39,378 nt of DNA from Nostoc sp. JL34 (GCF_017114945.1 NZ_JABXKQ010000112.1:1-39378), one strand, 5' to 3'. Numbered from the stretch's first letter, positions 1-8,066 are shown. Made by a program: numbers and translations. The notes: a model not told the origin generated them from the sequence alone.

Positions 1-116
1 TTGATTCTGCCACTATTCAATAGTTCATGTGTTCTAGCAAAGTTGACATGCTCCCGTGAGGAGTGGCTGTCAAATTTGAACCGTTCCAGGATACAATCTG
101 TTTGACTGGGAGTCAT
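1..116 (-). CDS. Possible partial CDS running off the left edge (N-terminal 38 codons)
   Basis: An ATG at 116-114 on the minus strand opens a frame that stays open for 38 codons to the window edge. It begins MTPSQTDCILERFKFD and continues with a charged stretch containing SREHVNF and HELLNSGRI. The composition is protein-like, with amphipathic helices, but I do not recognise the family. AAAGG lies immediately before the ATG, too close for an ideal ribosome-binding site. An open run of this length can arise by chance, so the call depends on the sequence to the left of the window. Confidence 0.35.
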   Translation of the reverse strand, partial: MTPSQTDCILERFKFDSHSSREHVNFARTHELLNSGRI

Positions 117-299
117 CCTTTAAACTGCTAGAATTCTTTGGCAATATAAATTTTGGCAGTTTTTAACCCCTATTTTTTTAGGCTTTGTATGGTGGATACA
201 CTGGTTCAAGTGTTGAGGAACGTCCTCCCAAAGCTGAAATAACTACTTGTCTGACACTTGATTTATCATAAACTGGAGTAGCAGTTTCGGGAAACGGCT

Positions 300-352
300 G
301 GATGCGTAGGCGTTGGCGTAGCCTCTCCAAGAGTTGCCCGTCGCAGACATTG
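300..352. repeat. Small dispersed Nostoc-type repeat
   Basis: This intergenic stretch begins GCGTAGGCGT and ends GCCCGTCGCAGACATTGC. The same two halves recur at 2919-2946, where the middle part (TTGGCGTAGCCTCTCC and flanking bases) is missing. It resembles the small dispersed repeats common in Nostoc genomes. Apart from this repeat and the possible partial gene at the left edge, I see nothing else in the 489 bases before the first full gene. Confidence 0.6.
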
Positions 353-489
353 CTACAGGTTGCTTTTATGAGACTTCCAAGAAATAAATTATCCCCAAAG
401 AATCAAATATACAATAGTGCGTGAAAAATCTTTAACCTGGAGTCTGAAAATGTTATGAAAGCAAACTATCCTCAAGGAGTCCAGCACTG

Positions 490-1866
490 ATGGAAACAGC
501 AGACATCATTGTGATTGGGAGCGGTCAAGGAGGCATTCCACTGGCAGCTGATTTTGCTTCATCGGGTCGCAAGGTGGTCTTGTTTGAGCGGGATGCTTTA
601 GGCGGCAGTTGCATCAATTATGGTTGCACTCCTTCCAAAGCATTTTTGGCAGCAGCTCATGCCGCGGGGCGTGCCCGTCAGGCAAAGAAATTAGGCATCC
701 ATACGGAAGTTGAGGTTGATTTTCCCGCCGTCATGGAGCGAGTGCAGGGAATTCGGAACAGCTTTAACCAGGGTATTCACAAGCGATTAGATGATGCAGG
801 CGTCAAAATCGTTTGCGCTGAAGCTTCCTTTGTTGGTGAACGTACCGTCAGAGGGGGTGATGTCACTGTTCAGGCTCCAATGGTTATCGTTAACACTGGC
901 ACTTCATCGCTGATTCCTGATATTCCGGGTCTTGCAGGGACTCCCTACCTGACCAACCGCAACTTCTTTGACTTAAAAGCATTACCACCACGGTTACTGG
1001 TAATTGGAGCTGGCTATATTGGATTGGAACTGGGGCAAGGACTGGCGCGTTTGGGCAGTCAGACCCACTTAATTGTGCGGGGCGATCGCGTCCTCGATCG
1101 AGAAGAGGCTGATGTTAGCAAGGTCTTAGCAGAAGCATTACAGCAAGATGGGATTAAGCTTCACTTCGGGGTGAATGTAAATCAGGTAGCACACGAGAAT
1201 GATGTCTTTAGGTTGACATTAAGCAGTGGTGAGCAACTCCAGGGAGAGGCGTTGCTGGTTGTGATTGGACGCAAACCAAATACAGGTGCATTGAATACAG
1301 CTAAGAGTGGAATTGAGCTAGATGATAAGGGATTTATCAAAATTAACGACCAGTTCCACACGACCTGTTCTGGAGTCTATGCGATCGGAGATGCTGCCAA
1401 ACAGCCTGCCTTTACGCATGTGTCGTGGGAAGACTATCGCCGCTTAAAAGCAATTTTGTGTGGAGAAAACCGGACGCGGAGCGATCGCGTCCTTGGCTAT
1501 GCTATCTACACAGAACCTCAGGTTGGGCGAGTGGGGATGACGTTAGAAGCGGCTCACAAGCACGGCATCAACGCCCGTGCTGTTACATTACCCATGAGCC
1601 AAATTGCTCGTGCGATCGAGTGGGGACATGACTTGGGGTTTTACCGCATGGTAATCGATAGTGACACAGACAAAATCTTGGGAGCCACCCTGGTGGGGTA
1701 TGAAACAGCTGAACTAGTGCATGTTTTTCTGGATCTGATGGAAGCAGGAGCAACTTGGCAGTTATTAGAGCAATCGGTTCATATCCATCCCACCTATGGT
1801 GAAGCATTACCTAGCCTAGCAAGGTTGCTGCTTGGAGATAATATGCCAGGTTGTCCAAATATGTGA
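490..1866 (+). CDS. FAD-dependent pyridine nucleotide-disulfide oxidoreductase (mercuric reductase-like, no HMA domain)
   Basis: A class I flavoprotein disulfide reductase of 458 aa, the usual length for the core enzyme. The N-terminal FAD site is IGSGQGGIPLA. The redox-active disulfide is CINYGC (Cys41 and Cys46) in the context GGSCINYGCTPSK. A second nucleotide-binding site is VIGAGYIGLELG, the FAD-ribityl motif is GVYAIGDAA, and the C-terminal interface has HIHPTYGEALPSL with the His-Glu pair of the family. No heavy-metal-associated domain and no C-terminal vicinal cysteine pair of true MerA is visible, although the end carries a single Cys (PGCPNM). The substrate is therefore unknown; a dihydrolipoamide-, glutathione- or metal-related role is possible. 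AAGGAG ends about 12 bases before the ATG. It is monocistronic, with a convergent tRNA gene downstream. Confidence 0.85.
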   Translation: METADIIVIGSGQGGIPLAADFASSGRKVVLFERDALGGSCINYGCTPSKAFLAAAHAAGRARQAKKLGIHTEVEVDFPAVMERVQGIRNSFNQGIHKRLDDAGVKIVCAEASFVGERTVRGGDVTVQAPMVIVNTGTSSLIPDIPGLAGTPYLTNRNFFDLKALPPRLLVIGAGYIGLELGQGLARLGSQTHLIVRGDRVLDREEADVSKVLAEALQQDGIKLHFGVNVNQVAHENDVFRLTLSSGEQLQGEALLVVIGRKPNTGALNTAKSGIELDDKGFIKINDQFHTTCSGVYAIGDAAKQPAFTHVSWEDYRRLKAILCGENRTRSDRVLGYAIYTEPQVGRVGMTLEAAHKHGINARAVTLPMSQIARAIEWGHDLGFYRMVIDSDTDKILGATLVGYETAELVHVFLDLMEAGATWQLLEQSVHIHPTYGEALPSLARLLLGDNMPGCPNM

Positions 1867-1887
1867 AGAGGTTTTATTGATGCACAA

Positions 1888-1960
1888 TGGAGAATAACGG
1901 ATTCGAACCGATGGCCTCTGCGGTGCGATCGCAGCACTCTACCAACTGAGCTAATTCCCC
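1888..1960 (-). tRNA. tRNA-Ala (anticodon CGC)
   Basis: The minus strand folds into a complete 73-nt cloverleaf. It has a GGGGAAT/ATTCTCC acceptor stem, a D arm with GCTC/GAGT, an anticodon stem CTGCG/CGCAG with loop ATCGCAC, a 5-nt variable region, a TTCGAAT T-loop and discriminator A73. The anticodon is CGC (1925-1927), reading the Ala codon GCG. The acceptor carries the G3-U70 wobble pair that is the main alanine identity element. One T-stem pair (T50-T64) is mismatched. CCA is not encoded. The HIP1 octamer GCGATCGC (1925-1932) lies inside the anticodon arm. Confidence 0.93.
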
Positions 1961-2053
1961 TTAATCAGTGCTGAATTATGAGTCCTGAGTGCTGAGTTAT
2001 AAGAAATATCACTCTTTCAGATCAATACTCTTTTAGCATCACCGTAGACTATT

Positions 2054-2782
2054 CTAGCATTCAGTTGCCGATGGCTGAGGCTGTTTTTGAGAATAAACCT
2101 TTTGTACGCGTTCGAGTTCCAAATCACTGAGATAATCAACAGTCCAGTTACAGCAGCGCTGGAGCATGTGGAATGGGTAAGTATTCGCTACCCCAACAAC
2201 TTGCATTTGCGATCGCTTCGCTGCTGCTATACCAGCTGGAGTATCTTCAATTGCCAAACACTCGTGTGGTTGAAGATTCAAGTCAGGATATTCTTTATTC
2301 AGGTGTTTCACTGCCAGTAGATAACCATCAGGTTCTGGTTTACTGGTGTTGATGTCATCACCCGCGACGATAATTTTAAAATGTTCAGCTAGTTTAGCGC
2401 GGTGGAGTACCAATTCTATTTCTTGGCGAACAGCACCACTGACTAATCCTAGTTTCAGATTTCGCGATCGCACCTGAAATATTAAGTCTGCTACACCTGG
2501 ATATAAAGGCAGTTTCTCGATTTTTTTTAGTTCCACCGTATAAGCTTGAGCTTTGCGGTACAACAACTGAGTTAAATAGCTTTCGTTAGCTATTCTACCA
2601 CGATTAGCGAGTAGTTGCCCAAAACAAGCGCGATCGCTACGTCCCAAAGAAGCTTGACGCTCACTTACTTTTTGGGGTTGGAGATTTTCTTCAATGAGAA
2701 TCTCATCTATTAGTTGTAGGTGGATTGGCTCATCGTTAATGATCACACCATTAAAATCAAAGAGAACTGCCTTTAAACTCAT
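2054..2782 (-). CDS. HAD-superfamily hydrolase, beta-phosphoglucomutase/CbbY-like, with an Asp-to-Asn change in motif I
   Basis: A 242-aa protein of the HAD phosphatase/phosphomutase superfamily (subfamily IA, PGM/CbbY-like). Motif I is at the N terminus as FDFNGVIINDEP: nucleophile Asp9 is present, but the +2 residue, usually the Asp acid/base, is Asn11. Motif II is LVSGAVRQEIE, the motif III lysine is in TSKPEPDGYL, and motif IV is CLAIEDTPAGIAAAK. A helical cap lies between motifs I and II. The substrate cannot be read from sequence; sugar phosphates are typical. Losing the general acid/base could mean a slow, altered or non-catalytic protein. The ATG overlaps, as ATGA, the stop codon of a decayed upstream methyltransferase reading frame, which suggests they were once translationally coupled. 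Confidence 0.85.
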   Translation of the reverse strand: MSLKAVLFDFNGVIINDEPIHLQLIDEILIEENLQPQKVSERQASLGRSDRACFGQLLANRGRIANESYLTQLLYRKAQAYTVELKKIEKLPLYPGVADLIFQVRSRNLKLGLVSGAVRQEIELVLHRAKLAEHFKIIVAGDDINTSKPEPDGYLLAVKHLNKEYPDLNLQPHECLAIEDTPAGIAAAKRSQMQVVGVANTYPFHMLQRCCNWTVDYLSDLELERVQKVYSQKQPQPSATEC

Positions 2783-3078
2783 GCCATTATGCCAAACGCT
2801 GGAGAATCAAGTCCCTCCAAATCATTATTATCTATTGATGTGGGAGCATACCGCCGAACATTTTCGGTTGCGATCGGTTTAGCGCCGCTAGTTACCTCAT
2901 TTATCCACCATACATCCTGCGTAGGCGTAGCCCGTCGTAGACATCGCACAGCTTCAAATCCGGCTGAACCCATATTCGCATCTATACTACCAGCAGCATA
3001 CTCACAAATATATGGCTCCTCAAAAATATCATTAAGCCATTCTAAGTGACGCAGAGTCTTCTGATCCCCATCTAAATA
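2779..3078 (-). pseudogene. 3' remnant of a SAM-dependent methyltransferase gene, interrupted by a small repeat
   Basis: On the minus strand a frame closed upstream by TAA (3081-3079) reads YLDGDQKTLRHLEWLNDIF, then EEPYICEYAAGSIDANMGSA, GFEAV, and later DVWWINEVTSGAKPI. This resembles the C-terminal part of cyanobacterial class I SAM-dependent methyltransferases; the family call is from memory. The catalytic SAM-binding half is missing. About eight codons between GFEAV and TQDVWW are supplied by a small dispersed repeat. The TGA (2781-2779) overlaps the HAD gene's ATG, a usual operon arrangement, so the HAD gene probably lost its upstream partner by deletion. Confidence 0.55.
2919..2946. repeat. 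Small dispersed repeat inside the methyltransferase remnant
   Basis: The segment reads GCGTAGGCGTAGCCCGTCGT followed by AGACATCGC. It is a shorter version of the repeat at 300-352. Within the decayed reading frame it appears to be an in-frame insertion of about 24 bases encoding RCLRRATP. Confidence 0.55.
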
Positions 3079-3392
3079 TTAATACTTGCCAAGGAGCTAT
3101 TTAAACAAAGTAATTTTCTTTACAAATTTTAATACATATGAGAAGTATCTGCTTTCTTTGGAGTGAGTGGCTTGACGTTTGTAATTCTTTTTGTTACATT
3201 TGTATTACAAATATATTACCCCCTAAAAGTAGTTCTTCAGCTACACGAAAACTGAACTAGGCAAATGAAAGACAATACAATATTTAAATTGCTACAACTA
3301 AATAGGTAATGGATTATAAGTCACACCGATAATTAACAGTGCCCAAGACCCAATCCAAACTCTAAAATTTAAAATCCAAAATAGAAACTATT

Positions 3393-4574
3393 ATGCCCTA
3401 CGAAAAATTAGAAATTACCACACCAGCACCCGTCTTATCTTGGGCAAATCACTCTTTGGGGCCAGAAGAAACCAAGATGGCCAAGAATGTGGCATTATTA
3501 CCATTTGTATTTAAGCACGTGGCATTAATGCCAGATGTCCATTTAGGAAAAGGTGCTTTAGTGGGTTCTGTCATTGCAACCAAAGAGGCAATTATGCCAG
3601 CTGCTGTTGGTGTGGATATTGGTTGTGGTATGAGTGCTATCAAAACAGTATTTACCGCTGAACAACTAGAAGGTAAACTCAAGAAAATCCGTTTGGATAT
3701 TGAAGCAGCAATTCCTACTGGATTCAACGAAAATAAAGACGTTGAAAAATCTGTCAGCAACTGGCAACACTGGGATGATTTTAAAGACTTGCATCGCGGT
3801 GTGCAAGACCTACAAGGTAAAGCAATGAAACAGATGGGTTCTCTCGGTGGAGGAAATCACTTTATTGAAGTGTGCCTCGATACAGAGAATCAAGTTTGGT
3901 TGATGCTGCATTCTGGTTCGCGTAACATCGGCAATAAACTTGCCCAGTGTCATATTCACACAGCCAGAGAATTAGCAAAGATGGCAGGTAATAAATTGCC
4001 TGACCCGGATTTGGCTCACTTTGTCGCTGGTACGCCAGAATTCCAGGCATATTGGCACGATTTGCAATGGTCACAGAACTATGCGCGTGTTAACCGCGAT
4101 GTGATGATGGCACGTTTTAAGCATATAGTTGAGAAGCATTTAGTCGGTGGGAAGGCAACTAAACCTTTATTGCAGGTTAATTGTCATCACAATTACGCCG
4201 AAAAAGAAGTGCATTTTGACGAGGATGTATACGTTACTCGTAAAGGTGCAGTCCGCGCCCAAACTGAAGATTATGGGATTATTCCTGGTTCGATGGGAGC
4301 AAAGTCTTTCATCGTTAAGGGTAAAGGTAATGCCCACAGCTTTTGTTCTTGTTCCCACGGTGCAGGACGTTTGATGTCAAGAAATAAGGCAAAAAACGTC
4401 TACACACTTGATGATTTGATTGAGCAAACAAATGGTGTAGAATGCCGCAAAGATGAAGGTGTGTTAGATGAGATTCCTGGTGCTTATAAGCCGATAGAGC
4501 AAGTTATGGAAAACCAAGCGGATTTGGTTGAAGTTATAGCAACACTCAAGCAAGTTCTTTGTGTTAAGGGATAA
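3393..4574 (+). CDS. rtcB: RtcB family RNA-splicing ligase
   Basis: A 393-aa RtcB protein, which uses GTP and divalent metal to join RNA 2',3'-cyclic phosphate (or 3'-phosphate) ends to 5'-OH ends in RNA repair or tRNA maturation. Metal and catalytic motifs are all present: GVDIGCGM with Asp75 and Cys78, LGGGNHFIEV with His156, LHSGSRNIG with His173, VNCHHNY, and CSCSHGAGR with His322, the position of the guanylylated histidine. Length is close to E. coli RtcB (about 408 aa). The ATG follows an A-rich leader without a clear Shine-Dalgarno. No archease or rtcA gene is adjacent, so it stands alone, followed by a GC hairpin and T-run. Confidence 0.93.
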   Translation: MPYEKLEITTPAPVLSWANHSLGPEETKMAKNVALLPFVFKHVALMPDVHLGKGALVGSVIATKEAIMPAAVGVDIGCGMSAIKTVFTAEQLEGKLKKIRLDIEAAIPTGFNENKDVEKSVSNWQHWDDFKDLHRGVQDLQGKAMKQMGSLGGGNHFIEVCLDTENQVWLMLHSGSRNIGNKLAQCHIHTARELAKMAGNKLPDPDLAHFVAGTPEFQAYWHDLQWSQNYARVNRDVMMARFKHIVEKHLVGGKATKPLLQVNCHHNYAEKEVHFDEDVYVTRKGAVRAQTEDYGIIPGSMGAKSFIVKGKGNAHSFCSCSHGAGRLMSRNKAKNVYTLDDLIEQTNGVECRKDEGVLDEIPGAYKPIEQVMENQADLVEVIATLKQVLCVKG

Positions 4575-4579
4575 ATTTT

Positions 4580-4612
4580 CAGGGTGGGTAATGCCCACCT
4601 GTTTTATTTTTT
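4580..4612 (+). terminator. Rho-independent-like terminator after rtcB
   Basis: A short hairpin (CAGGGTGGG / CCCACCTG with loop TAATG and one bulged G) starts a few bases after the rtcB stop and is followed by TTTTATTTTTT. The same GGTGGG-CCCACC core is found after acnB at 39087-39105, so it is also a dispersed hairpin sequence. Confidence 0.7.
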
Positions 4613-4720
4613 CAACGCAGAGGTACGCTGAAGAATAAATAATTGTTTTAAGTGAATCGACTGAACAAATAGGGCCATCTGCTAGCACTAGCGAAAATGA
4701 TAGAAAGTGGAGAATGGAAC

Positions 4721-5587
4721 CTAATTTTCTATTGTATTTAGCCAATTCATCAGATCAGCCTCACTGACAAAATCTAGTAATACTTCACCCAAGTCCTCTA
4801 ACTGAGCCAAGGACAACTCTTGCAACCGAGATTGTAACTGAGAATTAATTGAACCAAGGCGACGAGTTAATAGACGTATCACTAGCCTTAGTTCTGATTG
4901 TCTTCCTTGTTCAATGCCTTGTTCAATGCCTCGTTGTCTACCTTCTTGCAGTCCTTCTTCAAGAATTTCTTGATAAATGGCAGATTCTCTCATATCTTCT
5001 CTCCTCAAAAACTGACGAATTAGTTCTGGCTCGAATACCAACCCAGCTAGAAGTTGGGTACATACCGATATACTCTGCTTCGTGGCTTCTTCTTCAATCA
5101 TACTCACCTGAACTGCTACCTGTTGAAGTAAGCTTTGAGGAGAATCTGTTCGCGCCAAAGTTGCTAGAGGTAATAAACCAGGAAATAACAATAAAGGTTC
5201 TGGATCTTGTTCCCAAATTCGGATGATGCGGTAACGGTGGGTAGTATTGCGGGCAGTAAATTGATCTACAAAGACAGCTTCTGAAGTTGTGGGTTTAAGA
5301 AAAATTACTACCTGTTCGATATCGCAATTATATTGTCGATATAGTCGCACCCAATAATCCAACATCCGTAGTGGCAAGGGTGGAGTCGATGCTGGTAAAG
5401 TTTGAAACTCTAAATGCAGTATTTGATTAGCAGTTTGCAAAAAGGTTACTGAGTCGGCACGAATTGGCTCTTGATTTAATTCTGTTTTGAGAATCTGGAT
5501 ATCCGTTGCCTCAGATGCAAGTAAGTAGCGGATAAAATCTTCTGGATACTGCTCAACCAGATATTTAAGAGTGTTGTCGTATGTCAC
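4721..5587 (-). CDS. Rpn/DUF4351-type PD-(D/E)XK nuclease-like protein
   Basis: A 288-aa protein of the cyanobacterial family annotated as Rpn-like or DUF4351 (PD-(D/E)XK nuclease/transposase-related). The N-terminal YDNTLKYLVEQYPEDF is the family signature, and the nuclease core is visible as Asp45 in RADSVTFL followed by LHLEFQT with Glu60 and Gln62. The middle holds the conserved MLDYWVRLYRQYNC segment. Residues about 208-228 are low-complexity, Glu/Gly/Gln-rich (EGLQEGRQRGIEQGIEQGRQ), as in most family members, and the C terminus (LVIRLLTRRLGSINSQLQ) is the DUF4351 helical module. Such genes are numerous in cyanobacteria, and the Rpn group promotes recA-independent recombination in E. coli. 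It reads toward rtcB and appears solitary. Confidence 0.82.
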   Translation of the reverse strand: MTYDNTLKYLVEQYPEDFIRYLLASEATDIQILKTELNQEPIRADSVTFLQTANQILHLEFQTLPASTPPLPLRMLDYWVRLYRQYNCDIEQVVIFLKPTTSEAVFVDQFTARNTTHRYRIIRIWEQDPEPLLLFPGLLPLATLARTDSPQSLLQQVAVQVSMIEEEATKQSISVCTQLLAGLVFEPELIRQFLRREDMRESAIYQEILEEGLQEGRQRGIEQGIEQGRQSELRLVIRLLTRRLGSINSQLQSRLQELSLAQLEDLGEVLLDFVSEADLMNWLNTIEN

Positions 5588-5749
5588 TTTAATATTAGTT
5601 TGGAGATAAACCCATGTAGAGACGTGATATCGCTACATAGTTTGTCTATCAAAAATTTAAGTTTAAGTATTGTTTGTTGTTAACGCTACTTTACGAAAAA
5701 GTAATGTTCGCTGATAGCGCTAACATTTAAATTTGGTGTTTTTTCAAAA

Positions 5750-7051
5750 CTACAGTGTCAAAGATTGAGGATTTGTCTCAATCAATTTTGCTAAATCTTG
5801 TAGGAACGCCGCAGCATGGGCACCGTAAATAATCCGGTGGTCAGAAGTAATATTGACTTGCATTTGTTGGCGCACGCCAAATAAACCGTCGGGTGTTGCT
5901 ACCACTTGCGGACGAGATGCCCCGATCGCTAAAATTGAACCTTGTCCAGGCGGTAAAATCGCATCAAATTTATCTACGCCAAACATCCCCAAATTAGACA
6001 GGGTAAAGGTACCACTGTTGTATTCTTGGGGCTGTAGTTGTTTTGCCCTGGCACGTTCTACCAAAGACTTCCAAGTCCGCGATAGAGAATATATATCCAC
6101 TGCATCTGCATTTTGCAGCACAGGTGTAATCAATCCGCCATCATCCATTGCTACTGCTACGGAAATGTTGATATCAGAATGATAAACAATACCCTGGTCT
6201 GAGTAACTAGCATTTAAAAGTGGGTGTTTTTGCAATGTCACTGCTACAGCTTTAGCCAGTAGCGCTGTCATTGTCACGCCTTTGGATTTAATTTGTTTAT
6301 AAAGTTTGTCTAATCCATCGGTGGTAATTGTATAACCGACACGGAAGACGGGCACGGATATGGTGGCTACCATGTTCCGCACTACGGCATTTTGGAAGGT
6401 AGTTAGAGGCACGATTTGACCAGGAACAGCCACCGCCACTGGTGTGGCTGCTGGTGTCCGAGGTGCTGCGGGGGCAACTGGGGCGCTGGTTGGTACGGGT
6501 GCTACTGGGGCTGCTGGGGCAGGTGCAGGTTGCTTGCCCTTATTGGACAATGCTTCTACATCTTCGGCGACAATGCGACCGTGGGGGCCACTGCCTTGGA
6601 GTGTAGTTAAATCAACTTTGAGTTCTTTGGCTAGCTTGCGGGCCCGGGGTGAAACTACAAGCCTTCCTTCTTTGTGGTTAGACCCGTTTTGAGACGCTAA
6701 GGCAGGTGTTGCGGCTGAAGCTGTGGCAGCAACTGGTTCTGGGGAAGAGGTAGGAGTAGCAGCCGCGCCGCCGGAATTGGCAAGAGATTTCGCCTGTTCA
6801 ATTTCAGCTTCCGTTTCGGCGATGAAGGCGATCGCAGATCCTACCAGGGCAGTTTCACCAGCTTCAACTATGATATGGGCAAGAAATCCCTCATAAAAGG
6901 TTTCTACATCCATATCTGCCTTATCTGACTCTACAACCACCACTGTTTCGCCTTTTTCCACTTTGTCACCTGGCGATTTCACCCAGGAGACGATTTTGCC
7001 TTCGGTCATGGTAGAACTCAGAGCCGGCATAAATACTTCGTGAATGCTCAT
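5750..7051 (-). CDS. pdhC: Dihydrolipoamide acetyltransferase, E2 of the pyruvate dehydrogenase complex
   Basis: The E2 core of pyruvate dehydrogenase (433 aa), moving acetyl groups from lipoate to CoA. Residues 1-75 form one lipoyl domain with lipoylated Lys44 in ESDKADMD. An Ala/Pro/Thr-rich linker follows, then the E3-binding domain at about 132-168 (VSPRARKLAKEL, GPHGRIVAEDVEAL), a second Ala/Pro linker and the catalytic domain at about 210-433. The active-site motif is SDHRIIYGAHAA: His405 is present, but the Asp of the usual HRxxDG is Tyr409, as I recall for plastid E2, which supports a cyanobacterial origin. The E1 and E3 genes are not adjacent, as is common in cyanobacteria. The promoter region is shared divergently with the gene at 7507 and contains a G-rich tandem repeat. 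Confidence 0.93.
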   Translation of the reverse strand: MSIHEVFMPALSSTMTEGKIVSWVKSPGDKVEKGETVVVVESDKADMDVETFYEGFLAHIIVEAGETALVGSAIAFIAETEAEIEQAKSLANSGGAAATPTSSPEPVAATASAATPALASQNGSNHKEGRLVVSPRARKLAKELKVDLTTLQGSGPHGRIVAEDVEALSNKGKQPAPAPAAPVAPVPTSAPVAPAAPRTPAATPVAVAVPGQIVPLTTFQNAVVRNMVATISVPVFRVGYTITTDGLDKLYKQIKSKGVTMTALLAKAVAVTLQKHPLLNASYSDQGIVYHSDINISVAVAMDDGGLITPVLQNADAVDIYSLSRTWKSLVERARAKQLQPQEYNSGTFTLSNLGMFGVDKFDAILPPGQGSILAIGASRPQVVATPDGLFGVRQQMQVNITSDHRIIYGAHAAAFLQDLAKLIETNPQSLTL

Positions 7052-7155
7052 AGGGTGGTTTGGGAATCAATGGTTTATGGACTTTAACAGCTTTTGTCAG
7101 ATCGAATTGTATCTTGGCGGGAGAGTTTTGGACTGGAGATTTTATATTTTAAGTT

Positions 7156-7214
7156 GGGGATTGGGGATTGGGCATGGGGCATTGGGCATGGGGCATTGGG
7201 CATGGGGCATTGGG
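7156..7214 (+). repeat. G-rich short tandem repeats (GGGGATT / GGGCAT / GGGGCATT), possible G-quadruplex
   Basis: Nine runs of three or four Gs are separated by ATT, CAT or CATT. This is the typical Nostoc short tandem repeat. It lies between the divergent pdhC and 7507 genes, about 105 bases upstream of the pdhC start codon. The spacing fits a canonical intramolecular G-quadruplex on the plus strand. Confidence 0.8.
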
Positions 7215-7506
7215 CATTGCTTATTCACTAATGACAAATGACCAATACTTTAGGAACCTAAATATGGCTTAGAGGTCTATAATACAGAACTATCCTCAAT
7301 GGTTAGCCAATATCTCGATCTTGTTTTAGTCGTTGACTTGCAAAAACCACTACGAGTTTCCCACAGATAAAATGGAATTGCTATTTATATTCCTCATAAC
7401 TACTGCTTGAAATACAAGAGCTTCTCACAGCTAGAGGATATGGGATACAGTTCAATCTAGAATTCAAAATTGGTAATAAACCTATTTGAAATTCCTGTTT
7501 ACTTTT

Positions 7507-8025
7507 ATGTCGGCAAAATTAAAATTCTTTTTGATTGTGATACTAGGTATCTTTGCCACTGCTGGCGCTGGAATTTATATTATCCAGCGCCAACCATCTC
7601 CACCCATTGTTGAGACTAGTGATGGTCAAACCCAGCAGGTGACAGCAATACATCAGTCTCAAGAAATTGCGGCATACCCAGAGCGTTCCGATTATAAAAC
7701 TATACCTCTAGAAAAAATCAACTCATCTCTCCAAGGTAGTGATCCTGCTACTCTCGCTCTGAATGCCTTTGAGGACATAGTAGTGGGAGGAACGCGAAAA
7801 GTAGAGGTAGATTATCCGCAACGGAATCAAGCCTTTGTGACGATTACGCAAATCAAGCCGGGTGATGATTCAGTTGGTATTAAATATCGAGTTGAGATGA
7901 CCACCTTTGGGCGATCGCTTTTTATTAGCTCTCCTCCAGTGTGGCAAATTGTTTGGGCTGGCTCCCAGGTGGAATGTTGGGCTGGAAGCCGCCCAAATCT
8001 AAAGTTAAATCGCATCTGTCATTAG
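7507..8025 (+). CDS. Membrane-anchored hypothetical protein
   Basis: The frame encodes about 172 aa from the ATG at 7507 (MSAKLKFFLIVILG). An in-frame TTG at 7486 would add seven residues, but no ribosome-binding site favours it. Residues about 5-24 form one hydrophobic segment (FFLIVILGIFATAGAGIYII) followed by a Pro-rich stretch, so it is a signal anchor or uncleaved signal peptide. The rest is soluble and predicted to lie outside the membrane. It contains PATLALNAFEDIVVGGTRKV, VDYPQRNQAFVTITQIKPG and PPVWQIVWAGSQVECWAGSR. I do not recognise the family, but the pattern is typical of cyanobacterial conserved periplasmic proteins. It is followed by convergent ylqD. Confidence 0.7.
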   Translation: MSAKLKFFLIVILGIFATAGAGIYIIQRQPSPPIVETSDGQTQQVTAIHQSQEIAAYPERSDYKTIPLEKINSSLQGSDPATLALNAFEDIVVGGTRKVEVDYPQRNQAFVTITQIKPGDDSVGIKYRVEMTTFGRSLFISSPPVWQIVWAGSQVECWAGSRPNLKLNRICH

Positions 8026-8066
8026 TCATTAGTTATTGATCGCAAAACAAATGACAAATGACAAAT

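Noticed and set aside
43..75. TTGACA at 43 considered as a -35 box
   Set aside because: No -10 element at 16-18 bases, and no gene follows at a sensible distance on that strand.
2789..3049. Plus-strand frame of 86 codons opposite the methyltransferase remnant
   Set aside because: The minus strand carries recognisable methyltransferase-like protein sequence; the plus frame has none and contains the repeat.
4849..5226. Plus-strand 125-codon frame opposite the Rpn-type gene
   Set aside because: The low-complexity EGLQEGRQRG region of the real gene produces the hydrophobic antisense translation.
6416..6692. Trp/Cys/Gly- and Ala/Gly-rich plus-strand frames opposite pdhC
   Set aside because: They are antisense to the Ala/Pro linker of E2, which gives biased open frames.
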